A DNA stretch of 27,161 nt from Candidatus Omnitrophota bacterium (GTDB lineage: Bacteria > Omnitrophota > Gorgyraeia > Zapsychrales > Fredricksoniimonadaceae): positions 1 through 27,161 of the forward strand of contig JAHFGE010000008.1 in assembly GCA_023247575.1 (NCBI GenBank), in the 5' to 3' direction. Position 1 is the first letter of the stretch, and each line of letters opens with the position of its first letter. Shown piece after piece: positions 1 through 5,802 of the stretch. The translations under genes and the position numbers were made by a program. The notes under the pieces are model-generated. The model was not told where the DNA came from. It did not search any database and was given only the letters and a program-made list of their open reading frames with translations.

Positions 1-636
1 ATTGGTACCTTTTAATATCTGACGCATCAAATCACGGCCGCTGCCATGCATGACATCCACCAGTACTTTAAACCTGGCTGTTCTCATTTTTTTGAGGTTG
101 ACATAACCGCGCAAAAACTTCACATACTGCTTTTTAAAATCATGGATGACGATCAAACCTTGTTCTTTAGCCAAGGCGAAATCCATGCGTTTGACTTGCC
201 CCTGGCCCAAGAAGCTTTCCACTACATTAGTGATGTCCTTAGGAGCGGCTCCTCCTTGGGCAGTTTTGATTTTAATACCGTTGAATTTAGCGGGGTTGTG
301 AGAGGCCGTGATCATAATGCCGCAGGTATTCGAGAGGCAGACCACGCCATAACTTAAGGCAGGAGTAGGCAGGGAGGTGTCAGACAAATACGTTTTGATA
401 CCATTGGCCGCGAAAACTTCCGTTACGGCTTGAGCATATTCTGCCGAGAGAAAACGATTATCATAGCCTATTGACGTAGAGACACAAAATTTTGTGTCTC
501 TACCTTCGGACATGACAAGATTTTTATTAATCCAGTCCGCTACCGCCTGGGCTACGATACGAACATTTTTAAATGTGAAGGTATCGGAAATGACCGCACG
601 CCATCCGTCGGTTCCAAATTTGATTTCAGGATGCAT
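1..636 (-). CDS. Phosphoglucomutase/phosphomannomutase family protein, 3' end cut by window edge
   Basis: Alpha-D-phosphohexomutases move phosphate between C6 and C1 of hexose phosphates through a phosphoserine. The 212 visible residues contain the family's N-terminal start (KFGTDGWRAVI, residues 6-16) and the active-site serine loop ITASHNP followed by the FNGIKIK stretch. The gene runs off the left edge, so the metal-binding and sugar-specificity loops are not visible and the substrate cannot be decided. I chose the ATG at 634-636 because GAGG lies 6 nt upstream; the start overlaps the end of nadD by 11 nt, so it is probably translated with the obgE-proBA-nadD operon. Residues 45-54 (GRDTKFCVST) are encoded by a perfect 28-bp palindrome placed just before the conserved IGYDNR strand. 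They look like an insertion, because homologues normally go directly from the linker into that strand. Confidence 0.9.
   Translation of the reverse strand, partial: MHPEIKFGTDGWRAVISDTFTFKNVRIVAQAVADWINKNLVMSEGRDTKFCVSTSIGYDNRFLSAEYAQAVTEVFAANGIKTYLSDTSLPTPALSYGVVCLSNTCGIMITASHNPAKFNGIKIKTAQGGAAPKDITNVVESFLGQGQVKRMDFALAKEQGLIVIHDFKKQYVKFLRGYVNLKKMRTARFKVLVDVMHGSGRDLMRQILKGTN
476..503. repeat. 28-bp perfect palindrome inside the phosphohexomutase gene
   Basis: Each 14-bp arm reads GTAGAGACACAAAA, with no loop and no mismatch. It is read through in the coding sequence as part of GRDTKFCVST. The ends are GTAG and CTAC, as in the proA element at 1559-1586. Confidence 0.9.
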
Positions 637-1201
637 ATAATCCTCGCCGCTTAATATACCGAATAACCGTGGTAAAAGTCAAATACCAGATGGACTTACC
701 TGATTTCAAACGCCGGCGAATATCACTGGAAGCAATATCGACCGCCGGCATATTGACTTTCACATAAGGCCAGTGTTTAGGATAATTTTTATCAAAACCA
801 GGCCGATTCAATATTACCAATCTTGCCAGACGTAAAATTTCTTTCGGTTGCTTCCAACGGTGAAAGCGTCTTAGATGATCCGCCCCCATCAATAAATACA
901 ACTTTGCCTGAGGGTATTGGGCCTTTAATTCCCTGAGTGTATCAACTGTGTAAGAAGCTCCCTTTCGCCTGATTTCACCATCATAGACGGCAAAAGTTTG
1001 ATTGCCTTGAATAGCCAGTTTAACCATGGCTAAACGGTCAGCTGAGAAAGACATAGGGTGATCCGATTTAAATGGCGAACGAAAAGCCGGCACAAAAAAT
1101 ACACGATCGAGTTTCAATGCTTCGGCGGCACTTTGGGCCATGAGCAAATGGCCAAAGTGAATGGGATCAAAACTACCACCTAAAATACCGATACGTTTCA
1201 T
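626..1201 (-). CDS. nadD: Nicotinate-nucleotide adenylyltransferase NadD
   Basis: NadD transfers AMP from ATP to nicotinate mononucleotide, giving deamido-NAD in the cytoplasmic NAD pathway. The 191-residue protein has the nucleotidyltransferase signature GGSFDPIHFGHL at residues 8-19, the central GADHLRRFHRW segment (about residues 106-116) and the C-terminal SSDIRRRL motif, the equivalent of ISSTxIR. Length is normal for the family. The ATG overlaps the proA stop as ATGA, which suggests translational coupling, and the gene overlaps the following phosphohexomutase gene by 11 nt. A position just after obgE and proBA is common in bacteria. No unusual features were seen. Confidence 0.95.
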   Translation of the reverse strand: MKRIGILGGSFDPIHFGHLLMAQSAAEALKLDRVFFVPAFRSPFKSDHPMSFSADRLAMVKLAIQGNQTFAVYDGEIRRKGASYTVDTLRELKAQYPQAKLYLLMGADHLRRFHRWKQPKEILRLARLVILNRPGFDKNYPKHWPYVKVNMPAVDIASSDIRRRLKSGKSIWYLTFTTVIRYIKRRGLYAS

Positions 1202-2493
1202 TGACGAATTTGTCCCTGCCCGTAAACTTCATATTTATACGAAGTCAATCCTTCCAATGCCATAGGGCCGCGCACATGCAATTTATCCGTACTGATACCG
1301 ACTTCCGAGCCAAAACCGAATTCATACCCGTCGGTAAAACGGGTTGAAGCATTGACGTAAACACAGGCTGAATCCACCGCATCCAAAAATCGTCGGGCTT
1401 GTGATTTGTCCTTGGTCACAATGCTGTCGGAATGATGCGAGCCATAGGTGTTGATATGGTCAACGGCCTCTTGAAGTCCGTCAACGACCTTCACTGATAA
1501 AATAAGATCCAAATACTCGGTGCGCCAATCTTTCTCGGTGGCCCTCTTGATTACACCTGTACGGGCACGGCATGCCGTGCCCCTACCTGGATTGTTAACA
1601 ATGGCACGCGTCTTTTGATCACCGCGAATTTCGCAGCCAGCGTTTTGCAAATCAGCAATGATCGAGGGCAAAAACTTTCTGGCTACGGCTTTATCCACCA
1701 AAAGCGTTTCCATGGCATTGCAAACAGCGGGCTTTTGCACCTTGGCGTTCATGGTAATCCGACGAGCCATGTTTAAGTCTGCTTGATTGCTGACATAGAC
1801 ATGACAGATGCCCTTGTCATGTTTAACAATGGGAATCCTGGAATGATCACTGACAAAACGAATCAACCCTTCCCCTCCTCGAGGAACGATCAGATCAATG
1901 AATCCCTGCAGTTGTAAAAGCTCACGCACAGCAGTACGATCCGTAGATTCAATCAACTGCAAAGCCTCCAGAGGAATTTTTGTTTTCTTTAATTGGCCTT
2001 TTAAAATTTGGAAAATCGCTTTATTCGAATGGATGGCTTCACGGCCGCCTTTAAGGATAGCGGCATTACCAGATTTTAAACAAAGCCCGGCACAATCGCT
2101 AGTGACATTCGGCCTGGATTCATAAATAATGCCTACCACCCCTAAAGGAACACAAATTTTCTTAATAAGCAAACCATTGGGACGTTTAATGGTTTGTAAA
2201 GTTTCACCGACGGGATCTTTGAGTTTAGCGGTTTCTAGCAAACTATCGGCCATGGCTTTAATCTGTTGAGGATTCAAAGTCAAACGGTCCACCAGGGCCT
2301 TGCTGTACCCTTGGGTTTTAGCTGCTTTTAGGTCCTTGGCATTCTCCTTAATTAAATAATCCTGATTGTTAACTAAAGCATGCGCCATGGCCCTAAGGGC
2401 AGAGTTCTTCTGGGCGGTGGACGCCAATGCCAAAGCATAACTCGCCTTTTTGGCTGCTTTAGCTATTTTTAAAATGTGAGCGGATAAATTCAT
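1198..2493 (-). CDS. proA: Gamma-glutamyl phosphate reductase ProA with an in-frame palindrome
   Basis: ProA reduces gamma-glutamyl phosphate with NADPH to glutamate semialdehyde, the second step of proline synthesis. Family landmarks are VPLGVVGIIYESRPNVT, the catalytic cysteine in KPAVCNAMETLL and the C-terminal VYVNASTRFTDGYEFGFGSE. At 431 residues it is somewhat longer than the roughly 417 residues of the E. coli enzyme. The surplus matches a stretch around residues 300-315 (NNPGRGTACRARTGVIKRA) that contains a 28-bp palindrome, placed in the variable region before the conserved EYLDLILSVKV strand. The reading frame is intact and the catalytic parts are complete, so I expect a working enzyme. 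The start overlaps proB by 35 nt and the stop overlaps nadD by 4 nt. Confidence 0.95.
   Translation of the reverse strand: MNLSAHILKIAKAAKKASYALALASTAQKNSALRAMAHALVNNQDYLIKENAKDLKAAKTQGYSKALVDRLTLNPQQIKAMADSLLETAKLKDPVGETLQTIKRPNGLLIKKICVPLGVVGIIYESRPNVTSDCAGLCLKSGNAAILKGGREAIHSNKAIFQILKGQLKKTKIPLEALQLIESTDRTAVRELLQLQGFIDLIVPRGGEGLIRFVSDHSRIPIVKHDKGICHVYVSNQADLNMARRITMNAKVQKPAVCNAMETLLVDKAVARKFLPSIIADLQNAGCEIRGDQKTRAIVNNPGRGTACRARTGVIKRATEKDWRTEYLDLILSVKVVDGLQEAVDHINTYGSHHSDSIVTKDKSQARRFLDAVDSACVYVNASTRFTDGYEFGFGSEVGISTDKLHVRGPMALEGLTSYKYEVYGQGQIRQ
1559..1586. repeat. 28-bp palindrome inside proA (13 of 14 pairs)
   Basis: Arms GTACGGGCACGGCA and TGCCGTGCCCCTAC pair except at one position (1562 against 1583). 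On the coding strand the element starts GTAG. The length, the GTAG end on the coding strand and the reading frame are the same as in the element at 476-503. It encodes about residues 303-312 of ProA. Confidence 0.9.
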
Positions 2494-3301
2494 GTTCAGA
2501 ATCCACGTCTAAAAGTTGATCTTTTTTCTCGATAAAACAAGTACCGATGCGCTCTTTGTCTACCAAACGCACCAAAACATCCTTGATACTTCCATCTGTA
2601 ATCACACAAGGAGTGCCCGCATGCGTGGCAATCTTAACGGCTTCAATCTTGGTCTTCATCCCGCCACGGGCGACCTGAATATTTGCCGTCCCTGCTGACA
2701 CTGTTTGTATTAAAGGAGTAATTTCTTTGTACTCCCCTTCCAACACTGTCTCATCTTGATCATAAACCCCCTTTACATCTGAAAGAATTACCAGTAAATC
2801 CGCATGGATAAGGCTGGCCACCAAAGCCGAGAGCTTATCATTGTCACCGAATTTGATTTCTTCGGTGGAGGTGGTATCGTTCTCATTGATAATGGGCACT
2901 ACACCTTCTTTAAGAATAGCTTCCATAGTATGTCGCGCGTTTAAAAAACGAACGCGGTCGTCAAAATCATCCCAGCTCAAAAGCACCTGCGCACATTTTA
3001 GGCCGACTTTTTTTAGCACCTCTCCCCATAACCTCATCAAAGCCGCCTGGCCAATGGCCGCGCGCGCCTGCAAAGTCGCCAAATCCGTCGGACGTTTGTT
3101 TTCTTCCAGTAATCCCATGCCTAAAACAATAGCCCCCGAGGAGACAAAGGTCACCCCAATGCCACGCCGACGCAAGGCTTTGACCTGTTTGGCCAGTGCG
3201 GATAATTGCCCCAGTTTAGGCTTAAACCGACTGTCTGCTATCTGGCTTGAGCCAAGTTTAACGACCACACGTTTTATGGGACGAGAAAATGTTCGTTTCA
3301 T
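2459..3301 (-). CDS. proB: Glutamate 5-kinase ProB, short form without PUA domain
   Basis: ProB phosphorylates glutamate at the gamma carboxyl, the first step of proline synthesis, and is usually feedback-inhibited by proline. The amino-acid-kinase fold is complete: VVVKLGSS near the N-terminus, FVSSGAIVLG, the substrate loop IINENDTTSTEEIKFGDNDKLSA and the nucleotide-binding GGMKTKIEAVKIATHAG. At 280 residues it ends after the kinase domain, whereas E. coli ProB (367 residues) carries a C-terminal PUA domain; PUA-less forms are known in other bacteria. The ATG overlaps the obgE stop as ATGA and no clear ribosome-binding site precedes it, so translation is probably coupled to obgE. It overlaps proA by 35 nt. 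Confidence 0.95.
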   Translation of the reverse strand: MKRTFSRPIKRVVVKLGSSQIADSRFKPKLGQLSALAKQVKALRRRGIGVTFVSSGAIVLGMGLLEENKRPTDLATLQARAAIGQAALMRLWGEVLKKVGLKCAQVLLSWDDFDDRVRFLNARHTMEAILKEGVVPIINENDTTSTEEIKFGDNDKLSALVASLIHADLLVILSDVKGVYDQDETVLEGEYKEITPLIQTVSAGTANIQVARGGMKTKIEAVKIATHAGTPCVITDGSIKDVLVRLVDKERIGTCFIEKKDQLLDVDSEHEFIRSHFKNS

Positions 3302-4257
3302 AATAATAAACGGATTGCGGCCACCAGCTTGTTCAAGCCCTGGCCTTCCTTGGCCGAAATCGGCAGGATGTCTTTGGTTATTTTACGCTTAAATCGAATC
3401 AAATTTTTTTTGCTCTCGGGTAAATCCATTTTATTGGCGGCCAAAATACGGTGTTTTTGTAAAAACTCCTCGCTATAGAGGTCAAGCTCCTTGCAAATCT
3501 TGTCGTAGTCATCCAAAGGATCGCGGCCTTCACAGCCGCTCATATCAATCACCTGGACTAAAATTTTGGTTCGCTCGGCATGCTTGAGGAACTGAAGTCC
3601 CAATCCTTTGCCTTCATGAGCCCCTTCGATAAGACCGGGCAAGTCCGCCACCACAAATTTATGGTCTTTGGTATCGTCGACGATTCCCAGCACAGGCGCC
3701 TTAGTCGTAAAGGGGTAGCTGGCAATTTTGGATTTTACTTTTGATAGTGCACAAATCAGCGTCGATTTTCCAGCATTGGGAAACCCTACCAGTCCCACAT
3801 CGGCAATAATTTTTAATTCCAAACGAATGGTTTTAGTTTCGCCGGCATGAGGAGGTATCACCGTGCGATTGTGGTTATTCCCGCGGCCCCCTATTCCACC
3901 GCGCGCCACAATAACCGAATCCCCATGAGAGACTAAATCACGAATCAAAAGATCTGTATCATCATCCCAAATGACAGTCCCCGCTGGAACACGTAAAATG
4001 CAATCTTCGCCATTTTTTCCGTGTTTATTATTGGAACTTCCGTGGGCGCCGCTTTTGGCCTGGTAATGCTGATTGAAACGATAATCTAAAAGGGTATGCA
4101 AATTGCGATCAGCCACAAAGGTCACATCGCCACCTTTGCCGCCGTTACCGCCGTTGGGAATGGGATAACGCGTATACTTGTCGGAATAGTGGCTTTCGCA
4201 GCCTTTACCACCGTGGCCTGCCTGAATGTGGATACGCGCTTGATCAACAAAGGACAT
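3298..4257 (-). CDS. obgE: GTPase Obg/CgtA
   Basis: Obg is a ribosome-associated GTPase needed for large-subunit maturation. The glycine-rich Obg fold occupies about residues 1-155 and the G domain the rest: G1 GFPNAGKST (158-166), G2 around TT 184-185, G3 DLPGL (205-209), G4 NKMD (275-278) and G5 ISA (300-302). At 319 residues it lacks the extra C-terminal domain of some Obg proteins. The Obg domain has a lineage-type variant of the usual REKYVPRGGPDGGDGG stretch (SDKYTRYPIPNGGNGGKGG) and a shortened loop after GGRGN. No Shine-Dalgarno sequence is visible before the ATG, which follows a large hairpin. It is the second gene of the operon after rplU; the expected rpmA between them is missing. 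Confidence 0.95.
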   Translation of the reverse strand: MSFVDQARIHIQAGHGGKGCESHYSDKYTRYPIPNGGNGGKGGDVTFVADRNLHTLLDYRFNQHYQAKSGAHGSSNNKHGKNGEDCILRVPAGTVIWDDDTDLLIRDLVSHGDSVIVARGGIGGRGNNHNRTVIPPHAGETKTIRLELKIIADVGLVGFPNAGKSTLICALSKVKSKIASYPFTTKAPVLGIVDDTKDHKFVVADLPGLIEGAHEGKGLGLQFLKHAERTKILVQVIDMSGCEGRDPLDDYDKICKELDLYSEEFLQKHRILAANKMDLPESKKNLIRFKRKITKDILPISAKEGQGLNKLVAAIRLLL

Positions 4258-4270
4258 TTATCAGTATATG

Positions 4271-4326
4271 GTTAATGGTCAATGGTTTAAATATTTGTTT
4301 TTTACGATTAACTATTCACCATTAAC
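4271..4326. repeat. Inverted repeat between obgE and rplU, covering the rplU stop codon
   Basis: Arms GTTAATGGT (4271-4279) and ACCATTAAC (4318-4326) are perfect complements. They continue inward through a C/C mismatch into AATGGTT against AACTATT (one G/T). On the minus strand the rplU stop TAA lies within the first arm. There is no run of T after the stem, so it is a poor intrinsic terminator and is better described as a repeat-like hairpin filling the place where rpmA would sit. Confidence 0.75.
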
Positions 4327-4630
4327 TGATCTTAGTGATTTTAACGCTCGTTAAATCCTGCCGATGGCCGATGGTGCGGGCTGAGTCTTTGCGTTTACGA
4401 TAGTGAAAGGCAATGGTTTTAGGGCCGCGGTAATGGCGCAGCACCTCAGCCTTGATTTCCACGTCTTTAAGGTAAGGTTGGCCCACCTTGGTCGATGGGC
4501 CGTCGCAAATAAGCAACACCTTGTCTAAAACAATCTTCTGGCCAGCTTCATAATCCAAATGGTCGGCGCTGATGGTATCGCCTTCGTTGACTTTAAATTG
4601 ATGGTTGCCTAATTGAACGACTGCGAACAT
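4322..4630 (-). CDS. rplU: 50S ribosomal protein L21
   Basis: L21 is a 23S rRNA-binding protein of the large subunit. The 102 residues begin MFAVVQLGNHQFKVNEGD and end with the conserved FHYRKRKDSARTIGHRQDLTSVKI region, the usual length and layout. I chose the ATG at 4628-4630, not the one 54 nt upstream, because GGAG lies 6 nt before it and the family starts there. The longer version would begin in the promoter region. It is the first gene of the rplU-obgE-proB-proA-nadD operon, with a good promoter about 40 nt upstream. Normally rpmA (L27) follows directly; here obgE does. Confidence 0.95.
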   Translation of the reverse strand: MFAVVQLGNHQFKVNEGDTISADHLDYEAGQKIVLDKVLLICDGPSTKVGQPYLKDVEIKAEVLRHYRGPKTIAFHYRKRKDSARTIGHRQDLTSVKITKIS

Positions 4631-4675
4631 AATTTTCTCCATTCTTATGTCTTTAATATCTATTTTGAAAAATAA

Positions 4676-4704
4676 ATTATACATGCACCAGGGGTGAACG
4701 TCAA
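4676..4704 (-). promoter_or_regulatory. Sigma-70-type promoter for the rplU operon
   Basis: On the minus strand TTGACG (4704-4699), 17 nt, TATAAT (4681-4676). Transcription should begin near 4669, leaving a leader of about 40 nt with the ribosome-binding site of rplU. Confidence 0.8.
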
Positions 4705-4722
4705 ACCTTCTTTATCCTACAT

Positions 4723-4748
4723 GGGGACAGTTGAATTCAACTGTCCCC
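4723..4748. repeat. 26-bp perfect palindrome between rplU and the AbiEii-like gene
   Basis: Each 13-bp arm reads GGGGACAGTTGAA and the centre is an EcoRI-like GAATTC. There is no T run on the minus strand, so it is unlikely to terminate the upstream cassette. It lies just upstream of the rplU promoter. Palindromes of the GGGGACAG...CTGTCCCC kind are, from memory, frequent near REP-associated transposase genes in some genomes; none is present here. Confidence 0.9.
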
Positions 4749-4821
4749 CTTTGTTATTGATAATCTCCCAAAGACATTCCCAATGTTCACAAACGCAAAC
4801 CGTCATAAAATATGCACCTTC

Positions 4822-5490
4822 TTAAGAACTCATCTGTTGCGTAATTTCTTTACGCCATTGGCTAAAAAAAACTAGTAAATCAGCATCTTTCAATGGAGCA
4901 AAAACTAACGATAAATCATAATCCCTCTGTTCAAATAACTTTAACCGTTCAAAAGCAACTCCTAACCAGTAAAGATCAAATCCAGGGTCTTTTTGTTTAG
5001 CATAATCCAGTAACTGTTGTTTTGTAAACTTTTCCATCTTAATCAGATAATAGACATCAATAAAATCTCGCAATGCCGCGCGCCCAAACAACGCCAATAA
5101 TTTATTCGTTGCCACATCCATCAAGCTATTAACTTTCAACCCTTGGTATTCAGTGAACTCTTGATATGGTTGAAGCAAAAAAACGGCATCCAATGCCAAA
5201 TGGATAATGGTTTCTTCTTGGGCCAGGGATACTTTTAATTCAGCAAAAGAATTGAAACCCCTTTGTACAACAACCCCATAACCTGACAGTTTCAACTTCT
5301 TCTCAAGCAACTGCGCAAAAGGCAAAATAAGCCCCTCAACCGACGTAAAAAAATCTAAATCCTCACTACGACGATGCTGTAAGTAAAACAATGACAGGGC
5401 CGTACCGCCGGTAAAATAAAACTGCTGGGCATCCTGGACTTGGGGAAAAATCTTTAAAAGATTACTTTGGAAGGGGGTTATAATCGACAA
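4822..5490 (-). CDS. AbiEii/AbiGii-type nucleotidyltransferase, putative toxin (TTG start)
   Basis: This 222-residue protein belongs to the AbiEii/DUF1814-like nucleotidyltransferases, which include the toxins of type IV and related toxin-antitoxin systems. The core motif is FTGGTALSLFYLQHRRSEDLDFF (Gly28-Gly29, then Asp44 and Asp46), a third acidic residue is likely Asp101 in HLALDAV, and the family's C-terminal K...RD..D pattern is at Lys130, Arg141-Asp142 and Asp145. A TTG at 5488-5490 is the best start: GGAGG lies exactly 6 nt upstream at 5501-5497. An ATG further up (5547) lacks this and would add 19 residues from the upstream gene's sequence in another frame. The gene overlaps the upstream small ORF by 29 nt. 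Substrate and toxicity are unproven; a housekeeping or solitary role is possible. Confidence 0.8.
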   Translation of the reverse strand: MSIITPFQSNLLKIFPQVQDAQQFYFTGGTALSLFYLQHRRSEDLDFFTSVEGLILPFAQLLEKKLKLSGYGVVVQRGFNSFAELKVSLAQEETIIHLALDAVFLLQPYQEFTEYQGLKVNSLMDVATNKLLALFGRAALRDFIDVYYLIKMEKFTKQQLLDYAKQKDPGFDLYWLGVAFERLKLFEQRDYDLSLVFAPLKDADLLVFFSQWRKEITQQMSS

Positions 5491-5722
5491 AGAAATCCTC
5501 CCAGAAAAGCCTGACCGCAGAAGGTAAAAAGAACTTAATATCTTCAAATGTCACTTTAAGGCCTTCAACACCGATGTCTCTTAAAAGTTCGCGAATATCC
5601 GCCTCATGGCCGCGAGTCAACACCTGCTGAACATACATTTGACGCGTGCCCGGGCGCTCAAGGTCCAAAACGGCATCTTTCTTAAGAAACCAAAATAAAT
5701 TTAATTTTAATTTTTTCAACAT
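5462..5722 (-). CDS. Small protein upstream of AbiEii-like gene, putative antitoxin
   Basis: The 86-residue product (MLKKLKLNLFWFLKKDAVLD...) contains LERPGTRQMYVQQVLTRGHEADIRELLRDIG, a pattern I associate with small proteins (DUF6922-like) encoded directly before AbiEii-type nucleotidyltransferases. It is predicted to be mostly alpha-helical with no membrane segment. Position and overlap (29 nt with the next gene) fit the antitoxin-first order of such cassettes, but it lacks a recognisable DNA-binding wing like that of AbiEi, so an antitoxin role rests on context. The ATG at 5722 lies only 6 nt after a TATAAT box and has no ribosome-binding site, so the mRNA may be leaderless. Confidence 0.75.
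   Translation of the reverse strand: MLKKLKLNLFWFLKKDAVLDLERPGTRQMYVQQVLTRGHEADIRELLRDIGVEGLKVTFEDIKFFLPSAVRLFWEDFFVDYNPLPK
5488..5501 (-). promoter_or_regulatory. Ribosome-binding site that decides a TTG start
   Basis: GGAGG at 5501-5497, a 6-nt spacer, then TTG at 5490-5488. It lies inside the upstream gene and sets the start of the nucleotidyltransferase. Confidence 0.75.
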
Positions 5723-5728
5723 GAGGTA

Positions 5729-5737
5729 ATTATATCA
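5729..5737 (-). promoter_or_regulatory. Extended -10 promoter of the AbiEii-like cassette
   Basis: TGATATAAT at 5737-5729 is a perfect extended -10 (TGnTATAAT). The first transcribed base would fall on or next to the ATG at 5722. No good -35 is visible. A short ACAC...GTGT repeat just upstream could be an operator, but is weak. Confidence 0.6.
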
Positions 5738-5802
5738 CACCTTTTTGTGTTTCCCCATGATTTTCTAAACAATCGGGCGGAATTTTGCGAATTGCTCAAG
5801 CC

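Noticed and set aside
46..357. A 103-codon plus-strand open frame at the left edge
   Set aside because: It is antisense to the phosphohexomutase gene, whose TASHNP active-site motif on the minus strand is clear.
2841..3392. A 183-codon open frame on the plus strand opposite proB
   Set aside because: It is antisense to proB, has no family features and arises from the codon pattern of the real gene.
4271..4326. Inverted repeat after rplU called as an intrinsic terminator
   Set aside because: The stem is AT-rich, has a long loop and is not followed by a T run, and obgE downstream has no other promoter that I can see.
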